A DNA stretch of 64,000 bases from Stereocaulon alpinum (GCA_018257865.1 JAEUBA010000001.1:744001-808000); one strand, 5' to 3'; positions 9,499-20,559 are shown, numbered from the stretch's first letter. Notes: generated by a model from the sequence alone, not told the origin. Translations and numbers: made by a program.

Positions 9499-11346
9499 TC
9501 AATTGCAAGTACAAGTAATAAACTTCTGTCCCGCATTCTCCATACAAATCCCCAGGTTAGGATCACAGTGTTCATTACAATGTTCAAAACTTTCATGCGT
9601 ACTCCCACAGCCCGTTGGATTCGGTGGTGGAGGCGTTATACTCGGCGGTGGAGTGGACGAAGGTTCCACTTGCGTCGGCTTCACCGTCGAGCCCGGAGGC
9701 GTCGTGTATGCGCACGCTGCATTGCCTGTGCCGGTGGTCAAGGTAGGATAGAGATCTGAGCCTTCGTTGCAGCCACACCATGTTGCAGGATCATAGGTTG
9801 CGACACCGACGTTGGAGCCCGCGCTACAGGAGAAGGGTTGGGATGAGGATGAGGGTTCGATGCAATTAGGTGGGTCCTGATTGACGGGGTTGTGCTGGCA
9901 AGTAACAGGGGTTGCGGAAGTGGTCGCGGTGGCGCTGTTGGAGGATGGCGCACTAGTGATGCTTGAGGGAGGTATTGTGCCAATTGGGGAGCTTACCATT
10001 GTTTCAAGGGTCGTGCCGGATTGGTCGAATTCGGCGGCGAATAGGGAGCTTAGATAGTCTTGGACTTCGGCGATGACTTCTTGCGGGGGATCTGTTTGAT
10101 AAGGATCTACATCGGCGTCTGTTGCGATCGTCGCGGTACCGGATCGGGTGCTGGAGCTGGAGCTACTACTTGAGGAGCTGGACGAAGCGGTTAATGATGT
10201 CCTCGAAGATCCTGAGCTCTCTTCTTTGGTGTTGCTTTGCGAATTGTTCTCGTTTGATTTAATTGAGTTGTTATCCTTGTTCTCGGGGTTTGGATCTGGC
10301 TTTGACGGGTCTACGGGTTTCGGATTACCCTCAGGATCGACTGTGAAAGGAAAGTCGACTCCAGGAATGTTGAGCTCGATACCACCGGGAGGATTGATGC
10401 CTGGGGGGTGAATGATCCAAGACAACCCGCCGCCACCACCGCCGCCGCCACCACATTTCAGACAAAAGATGATCGGGAGAACGGTCTGATGTCCATCTTC
10501 TGATGTCGTGGTCTTGGTATTCGCGGTCACGCCCTTAATGGAGGTGGAAGTGAACTCAGTACCAACCAAGGTAGTGGTAGAACTCGGGGCGGACGTTATT
10601 GTGTTCGGAGGAGTCGTCCCTGACGGCACTGTTGGGTTGGTCGAAGATGGGGTTTGCGCTACGCTAGGACTAGGCGGAGAAGGCGTGCCAGACGTAGATG
10701 AACCCGCTGTAGAAGGAGGTCCACCCGTCGAGGACGAGCCTGACGAACCAAGTGAAGCTATCGAGGAAGCACTAGCCCCGGAACTGCCGATGCTACTGCC
10801 TGTAGGAGTAGCTGAGAGACCTGTGCTGCCCCCTGATCCAGTGAATGAGATACCACTAGGTGCAGGCGTAGAACCAGATGTACTGGAGGATGCTCCTGAT
10901 CCTACAAATGGTTCTCCGCTGGCCGTGGAGCTTGGAGAAGAGACACCACTACCGCTGCTGCTACTATTCGGAGCAGTCCCTGGAACACCAGTGCTGCCTC
11001 CTGATCCTGTGAATGATACACCACTGGGTACAAAGAATGAGCCTGACGCGGATTCACTACTTAAAGGCGCTGATGAACTGGGAGATCCACTCGCTTGGGT
11101 ACTGCTGGCCGATTCTGAAGCCGGAGATAACGCCTTGGATGAAGACAGAGGTGGATTATATGTCGACGAAGAATTGCCTCCTCCAGGTAATCCAGCAGAT
11201 GCACTGGCTAGCCCCGTGCCAGTCGTGAGTCGCAGACTGCTGCCACCGGTGGAGAGAATCCCAATTGGAGGCACTGGAGAGGACGCCGCTTGCAGCAATA
11301 CAGCGTTATAGATAGCCGCTAACAGCAAAAATGTAGAGTAAGTCAT
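9499..11346 (-). CDS. Secreted Ser/Thr/Gly-rich protein with Cys-rich C-terminus
   Basis: 615 residues, no intron. A signal peptide (MTYSTFLLLAAIYNAVLLQA) is followed by long Ser/Gly/Thr/Pro tracts with a loose repeat built on SFTGSGGSTG (several copies between residues about 110 and 190), a run of nine Gly, a run of about twelve Ser, and a C-terminal part with paired cysteines, ending in a short module with C-x3-C-x5-C spacing and CTCN. No GPI-like hydrophobic tail and no membrane segment after the signal. It is likely heavily O-glycosylated and secreted or wall-associated. No family recognised. The final Cys module resembles an EGF-like or small knotted fold only loosely. Confidence 0.7.
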   Translation of the reverse strand: MTYSTFLLLAAIYNAVLLQAASSPVPPIGILSTGGSSLRLTTGTGLASASAGLPGGGNSSSTYNPPLSSSKALSPASESASSTQASGSPSSSAPLSSESASGSFFVPSGVSFTGSGGSTGVPGTAPNSSSSGSGVSSPSSTASGEPFVGSGASSSTSGSTPAPSGISFTGSGGSTGLSATPTGSSIGSSGASASSIASLGSSGSSSTGGPPSTAGSSTSGTPSPPSPSVAQTPSSTNPTVPSGTTPPNTITSAPSSTTTLVGTEFTSTSIKGVTANTKTTTSEDGHQTVLPIIFCLKCGGGGGGGGGLSWIIHPPGINPPGGIELNIPGVDFPFTVDPEGNPKPVDPSKPDPNPENKDNNSIKSNENNSQSNTKEESSGSSRTSLTASSSSSSSSSSSSTRSGTATIATDADVDPYQTDPPQEVIAEVQDYLSSLFAAEFDQSGTTLETMVSSPIGTIPPSSITSAPSSNSATATTSATPVTCQHNPVNQDPPNCIEPSSSSQPFSCSAGSNVGVATYDPATWCGCNEGSDLYPTLTTGTGNAACAYTTPPGSTVKPTQVEPSSTPPPSITPPPPNPTGCGSTHESFEHCNEHCDPNLGICMENAGQKFITCTCN

Positions 11347-12114
11347 GTTCGGTCAATTCCCATGCAGGGTGTTCCTCAATAGCAAAGAGTAAAGAAAGAA
11401 TTCAGAAGGTTATAGGGCTATTACCTTTGGCGACTCCTCGTCTGATCCAACCACCAATACGTCATTCAGCATGGGACATGTTTGTTAAATTTGAGTGCGA
11501 CTGTGCCTCGAACTAACGCCCCACCCTCGAAAACTGAAACCATATTAAATTTGGTCTATATTCAAGGGTAAGCAATACCAATAGGCACTCAGCGTATCAC
11601 AACTCGCGTATGCTCGCTTGATGTTGGGACCGAAATCAGAAACATTGAATACTATCCTTGTACGGTGGCTTATGGCGGCCAAGCATCCAACAACCTGTTG
11701 GTACGGCGGCGGCTAGATTCATGGCGTTGTTTCATATGGCTGTTAATCTTCAATCCGATAGTCCTCTCCATTCGTCTAGAGCTATCAAATTTCTCTTTTG
11801 TTGGATGTGCTTACGAATAAGAACAACTTCTACAGGGGTCCACTTGTGCTTCGCCTTCTTTATAATTTCAGTCATGCTCACTGACATCATGGATTCTATG
11901 TCATATCAGAAGTGTTGGGACGTTTGTGCCTCGCATACCTTCTCGTCTTTTTATTCTAAAAAGACTAATATAGCAATTGCACGCCCACGCTCTTTGTAAG
12001 GCAACGCTGGAACGACAAAATATTAGCATCCTGATTCTATGTATTCTGCATGTATTCTCTTTATGTGCTGATACCGTACTTGGATTCGGCTTCCATTTCA
12101 TTACAACTTCAAAG
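11347..12114. other. Divergent promoter region
   Basis: Lies between the start codons of the Ser-rich protein gene (minus) and the metalloprotease gene (plus), so it should contain both promoters. No distinct motif or further gene seen. Confidence 0.4.
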
Positions 12115-13276
12115 ATGGTACTCTTTCTGAGTTGCAGCGTCTATGCATCTCTACAAGCAACCCTCCTTATACTGCTTTATATCCTCCCTCTGGTCACGGC
12201 TGATCCAACTCCACTTGATAAACTGTACACATTAGTCAAAAATGGTGGAAAGGGAAACTGTGACAGTAAACTGTCCGACTTGAAGACCTCCTACACGGAG
12301 GGATTGGCTATGACCCAGGCGGCAATTGATGCCATCGATGCTATAAAGAACGGCAAGTCGAGCAACTGGGTACCTACCTCCAAGAACAATCGGAAGGCGA
12401 AGATGTTGCAAGCATTGTTCAACATCAAGGCTGCAAGCCTATTCAAATCCATAAGTTCTGCGGACTCGGCTGCTCTGGATAAAGTCAGAGGTATGTATAG
12501 CTCTTGCCGAGGCGCATTCTTGACTACGATAGCTTGTTAATCATAGATCATAGGAGTGTATTCGGCGGTGATCGATGATGCAAATATAGATTTCGAAGGA
12601 TTGCATTGGCTTTACTGCAATGATGATTACTTTACCCATTACAATCCCGAAGACGAAGACCCAAGCGCCATCGGTAACAACAAACCTAAGGTTGGGGAGA
12701 TCCAGAATGGCAGTAAGTACCTCATCCACAGCATCCAAACGAGCTCTTATAATATCTAAAACATCAACAGGACTCAAGGAGTTCGGGGGTTGGTACGACG
12801 GTGCATTCAATTTTTTCCGAAGCGAGAAGGCAGGCGAAACACGCGGGGAAATTTTCTGCGGGCCTGGCGTAGGTGCTTTCACCATTCGTGTTTTCCAGTC
12901 CATCACTTGGTGTCCAAACGCCTTCTCTGGTTTCAGCAATGGGCACAAGTACGTGACCTCTATTGGAGGTATCAAGGCCGACCAGAAACAAATAAAGAAG
13001 GACGATCCACTGAAAAATTACGAATCGTTGGCGAGCGTCTGGCTTCACGAATGGACCCATCTGCACTCATCCACTGCCGACCAGCCTGCCTATGATAAAA
13101 GTGGGAATTCAATATCCGGGAAGTCGTACGGGTTCTTCAATTGTGTGAATCTTGCCAGAAAGGGGCAAAGTCTCGCAGTTACCAATGCGGATACCTTTGC
13201 ATACTTTGCTATGGCTATGTATCTTGAATCCTGGGATTGGAGTAATGGGTTTGCGGAAAATTCGCTAGGGTTGTAG
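12115..13276 (+). CDS. Secreted aspzincin-type (M35-like) metalloendopeptidase
   Basis: Three exons: 12115-12490, 12554-12712, 12771-13276, all with GT-AG introns of 63 and 58 bases, giving 346 residues. The start at 12115 is chosen because it opens a hydrophobic signal peptide ending near LPLVTADP. The catalytic zinc motif HEWTH lies in SVWLHEWTHLHS in the last exon; downstream come a Lys-Ser-Tyr-Gly followed by Cys and then NADTFAYFAMAMY, the layout of the M35/Lys-specific endopeptidase (aspzincin) group, in which an Asp supplies the third zinc ligand. Several Cys pairs suit an extracellular enzyme. Likely function: extracellular protein breakdown. A second, broken gene of the same broad type starts at 18710. 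Exon borders are my own reading. Confidence 0.8.
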
Positions 13277-13763
13277 AAATAGAATGTCTTTTCACATTCT
13301 TTCATCATGACACTTCATAGAAGTCAATATACCCAAGCCAGATAGCGTAACCGTGCTCAAGTAGCTACCTATCAAATGTTTAGGAAGTCGCCGCGAGTCT
13401 GATGTCCCTAGATTAACCGCTCAGATACGCTAGTCTAGATAGGGTTAGTCTAGGTTATGACGAATACCTCATTGATCATCTAAGCCAATAACACTGATTG
13501 TGCAAGGTAATGCTGTGACTTGTCTGAACTTACAGCTCATTTCAGGCCTTGCGACATCCTAGAGATGACCAATATATGGAATGACATATGGCCCGCTGTA
13601 CCTTCCTTCCCCCCTTTTGACCTCACCCTTCTGATCCTACAGCTCGTTTCAGCCCTTGCGACACCCTAGAAATGACCAATACACGGCATGACATATGGCC
13701 AGCTGTACCTTCCTTCCACCCTTTTGAACTCACCCTTTTGATCCTACATCGAGCTACGGATCC
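13277..13763. other. Intergenic, 3' flank of the protease gene and promoter of the next gene
   Basis: Apart from the 107-bp tandem duplication, no gene or other element is seen. Confidence 0.4.
13531..13745. repeat. Tandem duplication, two copies of 107 bp
   Basis: Copies start at 13531 and 13638 with TACAGCTC and run through TTTTGATCCTAC-like ends; they differ at several positions (for example GGCCCGC/GGCCAGC). The second copy ends about 18 bases before the start codon of the next gene, so the duplication sits in its promoter or 5' UTR. Confidence 0.85.
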
Positions 13764-14582
13764 ATGAATTTCCCAGTCTCAAAGGGGCCTCCAGGCCCGC
13801 TATACACCGTCGTACAATTGCAATACCTTCCAAACCCTGCAAGTCAAGACAAAGGACAGAAAGAGAAGATACTGGCAGATTGCATAGCCGAGATTTCCGA
13901 AGACCCGGCATGGGGTTTCACCTTACAAGGGCAGTTCCATAAAGATGATTTTACTGGCAAGGTGCTCTTGATAATCTGTCAGTGGCTGCAATCCTCGCGA
14001 GTATGTGAGTACAAGCTAACATCTTATCTGTCTCTAGCTTGGAAAGGCACCACAAACACTGTCATTCCCTCTTGGACTTCTGCGCCTCACGATGCGTCCA
14101 AGTCTACGCCTCCCTCGCCTCTAATGCCCCTCCTTCCCCTACTCAACTCCCAACCTCAAACCTTCAACGTCGCTTTTCGTCCTCAACTCCCTAGTGTGAA
14201 TTTACACCCTAACGCTATAACGGATATCACAACCCTCTACATTCCCACCTCCCTTTCCGAAAACCCGCAAATCGCCAATTTCAATGAGCTACTACATTCT
14301 TTCGGTCTTGAAGCTGCGTACGTAAGCCATTCGTCGCCTGGCCCAATGATCGATTCAAGTCGGGGCTGGGGAGTAGGAGAGGTTGAAAGGGGAGGGCAGA
14401 AGATGGTTGTGCATGTGGTATTGCACACATGGGGAAGTAAGGAGGAGGAGCGTAGGTATAAGGACGGGGAGGACGGAAGGTATGAGAGGCTATTCTTGGG
14501 TCCGCTGAGGGAGGCTAAGAGGTTGGGGGTGGAGTCGGAGACGGTGCAGGTGGGGTTAGAGCCTGTAAAGGTTGAGAAGTAG
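13764..14582 (+). CDS. Hypothetical protein, possible dimeric alpha-beta barrel fold
   Basis: Open frame of 272 residues. A 60-base stretch at 13978-14037 (donor GTCAGT, CTAAC branch point, acceptor CTCTAG) looks like an in-frame intron; its removal joins LLII to SWKGTTN and gives 252 residues. The two halves look alike in layout: each begins with a short strand followed by a helix and ends with a hydrophobic strand next to a Trp (VLLIISWKG and VVHVVLHTWG). This is what a tandem ABM/EthD-like barrel would show, but that is inference. No signal peptide. Function unknown. Confidence 0.6.
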   Translation: MNFPVSKGPPGPLYTVVQLQYLPNPASQDKGQKEKILADCIAEISEDPAWGFTLQGQFHKDDFTGKVLLIICQWLQSSRVCEYKLTSYLSLAWKGTTNTVIPSWTSAPHDASKSTPPSPLMPLLPLLNSQPQTFNVAFRPQLPSVNLHPNAITDITTLYIPTSLSENPQIANFNELLHSFGLEAAYVSHSSPGPMIDSSRGWGVGEVERGGQKMVVHVVLHTWGSKEEERRYKDGEDGRYERLFLGPLREAKRLGVESETVQVGLEPVKVEK

Positions 14583-15172
14583 GGCGAGGGAAGGGGTAAG
14601 AAGGGAGGAAAGGGAGGGTGCCGGTGGGGCGTGATGTAGACGAGGAGTTGAATGGGGGTATTGTGGAGCTATTCGATAGAGGTTGGGATATAGATCTGCT
14701 TCGACGTGATTGCCTGCGATTATTACTCCGATGGGCTCCTTAGCGGCGCTTTTAGGGATGTCATTTCTTGAGGGTGCCCCAACAAGACAATGGAACAATC
14801 CTGCCACCTTATCTGTGCCAAGCCTGCCTGTAGGCAGCCGTCTACGCAACCTTCAAATCGTTCTGTTCTTTTGAAAATCACCGATCGATAACTGTTAGAT
14901 TGATTTCACATTTCAAGCGCTAAGATCAAGAAGTGACAAGGCCTCCACTAGTAAAAACGACGTCGAGGCCGTCGCGAATCGGGCGCATTCTTACCTGCAT
15001 ACAAACTATCCGCGTCTGTCTCACCCTCAGCACTAGATTAGCTGTGCATGCTAGCTTTACATCTTCCAATATTGTTGCTTTACAGATCCGCTGCACAAAG
15101 CCATCGATTCATATTCAAGACTGCAAAGCCTTCCAAGGCCCATTTCGCTACTGCTTCGAATCCGTACCCATC
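14583..15172. other. Intergenic, methyltransferase promoter side
   Basis: The methyltransferase frame is open upstream to 14933, but the extra residues do not look like a protein domain, so I treat this stretch as noncoding. Nothing else seen. Confidence 0.4.
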
Positions 15173-15880
15173 ATGCAGGCGATGAACGCCAAATCCACTG
15201 AGCACGATGAGAACGTGCTCCGAACTGCTCAATTTTTCGATAGCATGGGATCGGACTACGAAAGTGCGTTCGCCCATGATGCTGGTCTCAACAACTTCAT
15301 CGGGAAGGTCTTGACTATGTTCCCTCCCGCCTCCAACGTCCTAGATGTTGGCTGTGGGACTGGCACCCCTGTCTCTAAGACTATAGCAGCCCATGGGCAC
15401 AAAGTCACTGGTATCGATATCGCGCCAAAAATGGTGGAGCTCAGTCGCAAGGCCGTGCCCAATGCAACATTTGAGGTCGCGGACATGCTAGAGTATTTAC
15501 CCAGACAAAAGATGGATGTAGTACTGAACATTCTATCCCTGTTCATGTTGTCAAGAAGAGAGATGGAAACAATGAGTAAGAAGTGGGCGGAGTGGCTATT
15601 GCCAAATGGACTTTTGTGCATTTGCATGTTCGTGGCTGAGGATTGTAACCCGACCAAGGATATGTATGATGAAGATGGATTGTGTGCCAGTGGGATGCCG
15701 TTTATGTTCATGGGCCTGCAAGGTTCGTTGACTATGTTGACCAGGCAAGGGTGGAAGAAGATGCTGGAGGACGCGGGTTTTGAAATCGTTGATACGGAGG
15801 TAGATCTCTTCGAGCCACCTGCTGAAGCGAAATGCGATCCGGAGCACCATTATTTCATCATTGCGAGGAGGACAAGCTAG
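15173..15880 (+). CDS. Class I SAM-dependent methyltransferase
   Basis: 235 residues from the ATG at 15173, chosen over upstream starts because it places the Rossmann core at the usual distance. Motif I is LDVGCGTGT at residues 57-65, followed by VTGIDIAPKMVELSRK (the acidic residue ending strand 2), ATFEVADMLEYLP, and the post-motif strand WLLPNGLLCICMFV. The family acts on small molecules using S-adenosylmethionine; the acceptor cannot be told from the sequence. No signal peptide or membrane segment, so cytosolic. No biosynthetic neighbours that would suggest a cluster. Confidence 0.85.
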   Translation: MQAMNAKSTEHDENVLRTAQFFDSMGSDYESAFAHDAGLNNFIGKVLTMFPPASNVLDVGCGTGTPVSKTIAAHGHKVTGIDIAPKMVELSRKAVPNATFEVADMLEYLPRQKMDVVLNILSLFMLSRREMETMSKKWAEWLLPNGLLCICMFVAEDCNPTKDMYDEDGLCASGMPFMFMGLQGSLTMLTRQGWKKMLEDAGFEIVDTEVDLFEPPAEAKCDPEHHYFIIARRTS

Positions 15881-16354
15881 GGTTCTTGTCATGCAAAGGC
15901 AGGTGGATGTTCATGGGCGAGATAGTATGACGAGCAAATAATGAATTCACGACAAAATGCCTCAGATCATGAACAAAGTGTTCTATGTATGTTTTCATGC
16001 GAATCAATAGGCAAATTCGGGACAAGGGCTACTTCGCTATGGATCTGACCTTGCGCGTGCTCTGGCCCATCACTCTGGTTCCTGCAAGAAAGAGAGCTTG
16101 CCGCTGTTTCAGTCCATTTTGGTTTGCAATCTTTCGGATTGGTTATGCATGTAATTAAAGGGAGGCTGTAAAAAGAGAAGTAAAGGCCCATGAGATCTAG
16201 CTCGCGTACATAGATGCTGTTGATTGTTCTGCGCTTTGAGAAACAGAAGGAAATTGTCATTTGCGCAAAGTAAAACCGACGTACAATTCAAACACTGATG
16301 CAACTTGGATTACTAGAGCATAAATTCGGTCTTGTCTGTTAAACGAAGAGTCTC
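15881..16354. other. Convergent 3' region
   Basis: Lies between the ends of the plus-strand methyltransferase and the minus-strand hypothetical gene. Nothing recognised. Confidence 0.4.
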
Positions 16355-16867
16355 TTATCCTATTTCGAATTCCGCGGTCTCTTTTTCAATCACAAGTGCT
16401 AGATCATCGGGAACCTCGCCCATGAGAAATGTCCCATCATCGTCTGCGCCTTGCCCCTCCTCTCCTTCCTTCCATTGCCTGAAGTTCACATCCTGGAATT
16501 CCTCTAACGATCCGAACGCCCACCACTTTGTCCCTAGACACTTATGTGTAAACGAAGCCTGATACCTATCTCCCTTTTCCAGCAGTGCCTCTGCTATCTT
16601 CGTCGCGTCTACCTTATGCCTAACCTCCAATATTCCATTCGCGGGCACTGTCACAAAGTCCCAACTATCACGCAAATTGTTTGCATCCCAGATATAGTGA
16701 GGCCAACCACGCGGCCAGATCTCAATGCGCTTCTGACCCTGCGTCTCGGGAGATTTGCAGACAATGTTATTGAAAGAACGATTGCGAAGGTCGCCGAGAG
16801 GGTTGAGATGAGTGGCCAGGGTGATGGGAGAATTGTGGTGTGGGGTTTTGAGGATACGAGCGGTCAC
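16355..16867 (-). CDS. Small conserved-looking fungal hypothetical protein
   Basis: 170 residues, no intron, no signal peptide. Trp-rich blocks (RIEIWPRGWPHYIWDA, TKWWAFGS), a patterned mix of charged and hydrophobic residues and an acidic C-terminus speak for a real folded protein and not a chance frame. I have seen similar N-terminal patterns (a Thr-Ala-Arg-Ile-Leu-Lys-Thr-Pro start with GDLRNRSFNN) in uncharacterised Pezizomycotina proteins, but can name no function. The start at 16867 is the only Met before the conserved part. Confidence 0.6.
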   Translation of the reverse strand: MTARILKTPHHNSPITLATHLNPLGDLRNRSFNNIVCKSPETQGQKRIEIWPRGWPHYIWDANNLRDSWDFVTVPANGILEVRHKVDATKIAEALLEKGDRYQASFTHKCLGTKWWAFGSLEEFQDVNFRQWKEGEEGQGADDDGTFLMGEVPDDLALVIEKETAEFEIG

Positions 16868-18709
16868 AATGAGGAAAAAAGGGGATGAAGAGGAGGGGTC
16901 CAGCGTCGGCGAGGACGTGGTAAGCGTAAGTCCTATCTCTACTACAGGATGCGCGGATCTGTACGTGTTTGTTAGGTTTAATTGAATCTTAGGTGACTAT
17001 TACATGCACATACGGGCGGAAGAGACGACCATCTCCTCGACCGGTCATTCTTTCAATTCTACGACGCGGTTATCTTCATGCCTGGACGAGAAATACAAGG
17101 TGCACAGATCGCATAAGCTGTTGCTAAGTAATAGAGATCACAAGACGTTGGCACGTCGAAACCGAGAAAGGGGCGAAAAGGGTGCGGCAAGGGGTGGACT
17201 GAAGAAGACAACCTTCAGTGTCCTACGGCGCACATCCTCTGCCTTAGGACAATGAGGCGTCCACAGTTGACATAGTTGCGACGCAGCTCCTTTATGGACC
17301 AGCCTATTATAACGCTGCAGGACTGAGAAGCTGGTCTTTTGGATACTCCGCCGTGGTGAAATAGGGTTTAATCTCCCTTTCCGCCCCCTCATTACTGACC
17401 TGATCACCCCTGTTGTCGCCCCAACTTCTATATTTCGTTACCACTACGTCTCTTACCTCCACCGATCACTTTTACTCGCAGTTGCTTTCCAGTACACTTG
17501 ATGCATAGGTTGAAAGGGTCGGCGACAGGGTCTATGACAGGGGTGATGATAGGTCCAATGAAAAAACCACTGATACAGGTAGATCAGTGTCTCAAAGCAG
17601 CGATGACCACTTTGGGAGCATTTCCTTGATAAAAGTGACATCGCATGCATGGCTCAGTTACCAACAAGTTGGCTGGGCCCACCAAGGACGTGCGTTGCGT
17701 TAACCAATCATTTAGCTTCAGGCATAAGCTGACGTACGGCACATGCACTGCCCTCGGAGATTCTACCCACCTTCATGTTAGGAGATCTTCGGCAGCCTTG
17801 TCAGTGTCAATGGTATTAAACCCTGTGACGAGCTCGTACCTTGTTTCAGGAAGACCCGTAGGACCTTCGTTGTACTCCCGTGCTTATGATCAATAAGTGC
17901 TATCTACTTCTCTGCTCGCCAACATGGTTCTGATTATTTGTTGGTATTCTAAGGCACCCAGGCTTAAAGTCGTGCCATGTTGCTGTGCCTAACGACATTT
18001 GATGGCTGGTCGGTCATCTGTACCAGACACGGTGCGGAAAGGTCTATGTGGTCAAGCGAGTCTCATACTCCACCTACGTCTACCTACTTACGCTCCTTGG
18101 AGTCGTGTTGCTCGCCTTTGAACAAGAGAGAGGCCCACATCTGGTCTACGATATGCCTCCTGATCTTCTCATCTCGAGGCTTGAAAACTGGCAATTGATG
18201 TTGAGCTGCAATCAAAACATTGGATGGCAAGCTCCTTTGTTGGTTGAGCATCACCTCGAACAGAACATTGTTGTCCTGACCACCATGCGCACATTGAGTG
18301 AGCATTTCATCAACACGCCACCTCCTTCATCTCACCTCTCTATTCATGCCTTTTCCCTTCTCCCGTTACCTTATCATAGTGAAGTGCGGCGTGAGTGAAG
18401 CCTGCCTGCGCGTCCTAATTTCCGAATCACCGCATCTTGACCGAGTCTGAGACTACCATCCAGTGGATATACGATATTAGATAATTTTACGGGTCGTATA
18501 GCCCATTCACAATGCTGGTTGTCGTCATTATCTGAAGAAGGGGCCGAAGTCAGATAGGGCGCCTGGAATACTTTTAATTGTCAGCTGTACTGACAGACCT
18601 GCTGGTCTATGTAGCAATTCAATATAAGTATTTGTCTGTGTCGTTCTTTTTGTGTTCATCCCAATCATTGGAAAATCTTGACAACACATTCTATTGAAAC
18701 ATCTTCATC
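16868..18709. other. Long intergenic stretch without a supportable gene
   Basis: 1.8 kb. Several open frames of 60-120 codons occur (for instance 18048-18398 plus) but none has a domain, splice sites that join into a longer product, or a matching start context. It may hold decayed coding sequence; I cannot identify it. The last part is the promoter of the protease-type gene at 18710. Confidence 0.4.
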
Positions 18710-20246
18710 ATGCGATTTCGTCCTCTTCTGGTTCTTGGCTCATTCTACTACCTTGATTTGGTAGTAGCGGATAGAATTAGCAACGCGCATGACACTCCCA
18801 CAGTGTCCAACAACGCACCTGATGATACTGGAGCCGCCATAACCCCGAAAAGAACACGCAGAGGGTACAATGGACATGCACATGCGGAACTTGTGCACGA
18901 TCCTTTGCTAATCAGAGATCTCTCTAAGAGATTGGGTGTGGTAGAATATGATGACAACTGCAACGGACCGCTTCCAGACAACAGTGGTTACAAGCCAAGG
19001 AAGGGATTCAACACCATGAAGGATGTTCTTGAAAAAGCATACGAAAATGTGTTAGAGCTCGCTGATTAAGGGTGCCAGCATTGGACAGGACAGCCTAGCG
19101 TGAGTCGCGTGCCTGGCAAAATACTCAAGGAGCAAAAAATAACATGACTCTCAGATTCACTCACTACTTCGGCGGCACCAAGACTTATGATCAATACACT
19201 CACTTCAAGAACATGATGTCAGCTATCAAATTTACTCCCCAGGCTTTCAACATTCAATTCGAATGCTCTGGGACTACAAATGATTGTAATTCGGCAAAAA
19301 GGTAAGCTCAGTACATTCAACCCTAAACATTGAAATTAATGCTCATCGCTCAATTTAGAAGTGTTGCTGTCACGGATGGCACCACTGGTCAAGCAAACAC
19401 TCAAAAGGTCGTCAACATCTGCGCCCCTTTCTGGACTGTGGCCTCGACAAGGTTTTTGCTGTGGATTGATCACCCGGAGGGAACGAGACCTGAAGTGCCA
19501 TATCGAGATAAAACTGCTTCCGGATGATGCACCAAAGATAGGAACGGCAATGCCAAGCAAAGGTGTGATTGGTTTGCCACCGCCGGTCAGTTGACAATCA
19601 ATGGGATAAAGGTTTCATCATACTGATAGTTACAGGCCACACTATCCTGCACGAGCTCACTCATCTTGATACTCTTGGAAACCAGGCCGGCCTCGACGCA
19701 CCCACTGATGGCAATGATATGAGGCGGCATGGCACCGACGACGCCCAGAAAGGCGCCGCATTACCCGGTGCGAGAGATCATCTAGCGAAATACAAAGCCG
19801 ACGATAGCAACGCAAGCCCAGACTACAATGCCGAGAGCTATGCAGCCGCCGCCACTGGTAAGACTTTAGTGAGCCCCTGTACTTGTGGTATACTGAAGGC
19901 TCACCGCTTCTGCAGAGGCTTACTTTATGGAGCTCTGTGGTTTTAATGAGATACCGCCACTGGTCGGCCCTCCAGCTGTCGCAACTACGCCCACACCTTC
20001 AGCTTCTCCATCTGCGAGCGCCACAGCAGCAGCTTCGCCTCCGCCTCCACCTTACGCCACCGGAATTTGTTCTTTCCATCTTCAGGAATGGCAGGATTGT
20101 GCGGACGACAGCAAGAACTTGTTCGCCATAGTCAACATGTTGGACAACAATAAAAACGGCATCGGAGACACGCCGACCGGTCCTGGTTCACCACTGGGCG
20201 CTCCGATCAATACAGCGGACCCGTACTCTTTCACAAGCAAACTTCC
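18710..20246 (+). pseudogene. Secreted aspzincin-type metalloprotease, 5' part, disrupted
   Basis: A signal peptide (MRFRPLLVLGSFYYLDLVVA) opens the gene. Splicing at 19098-19154, 19303-19359, 19587-19636 and 19860-19917 (approximate; all GT-AG) joins segments reading FTHYFGGTKTYDQYTHF, VVNICAPFW, the zinc motif HELTH in GHTILHELTHLD, GTDDAQKG, and SYAAAATEAYFMELCGF. This is the M35/Lys-specific endopeptidase layout with the HExxH helix and the downstream Asp. A Pro/Ala/Ser linker and a Cys-containing module (starting CSFHLQEWQDC) follow. Lesions: one extra base near 19068-19071 that creates a TAA, an in-frame TGA at 19525-19527 in place of a likely Trp, and then the 15.5-kb retrotransposon at 20247. 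The gene resumes at 35798. Unlikely to give active enzyme. Confidence 0.8.
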
Positions 20247-20463
20247 TGTCGGTAGAACCTACTGCTAGTAGGTTGTACCGGTTAGTAGGTTGCTTGATCC
20301 CCTATTACCTGCCCCGGACAACCTGATTAGCAGGGTGTCTATTGGGCTTGGTAAACTGGGGATTGATTAATTCTAGTCTAGGTGGATTATAGTGTTTTAT
20401 AAAGGGGTTGCTAAGCCGGTCGCTAAGCCGGCGCTAAGGCTAATATCCGAAGTTATACCGATA
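20247..20463 (-). repeat. Left LTR of the Copia element (its 3' LTR), 217 bp
   Basis: Matches the right LTR apart from ten substitutions. Nine read TpA here against CpA or TpG in the right copy, and one is the reverse, all in the RIP dinucleotide context. It keeps the uninterrupted 'empty' site (TTAGTAGGTTGC) of the TRIM insertion seen in the right LTR. Confidence 0.9.
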
Positions 20464-20559
20464 CTAGCAAAACTTTTTAAAAGTCGAAAATACTGCTAAT
20501 CGACTCTAATTGATTAAATAGTATAGGAAAAATAGTAGGCCTGCTAGGCTAAGTAAAGC

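Noticed and set aside
10508..11311. 267-codon plus-strand frame opposite the Ser-rich protein
   Set aside because: Antisense shadow of a low-complexity gene; its Glu/Asp/Pro/Val-rich content mirrors Ser/Gly/Thr codons on the other strand.
18048..18398. 116-codon open frame with a hydrophobic stretch
   Set aside because: No domain, no splice partners, and the frames around it look random; too weak to call.
20247..20463. A 217-bp MITE-like element with inverted TGTCGGTA/TACCGATA ends
   Set aside because: The same sequence recurs in direct orientation at 34987-35797 with shared flanking CTTCC, so it is an LTR; the inverted ends are the normal TG...CA LTR borders.
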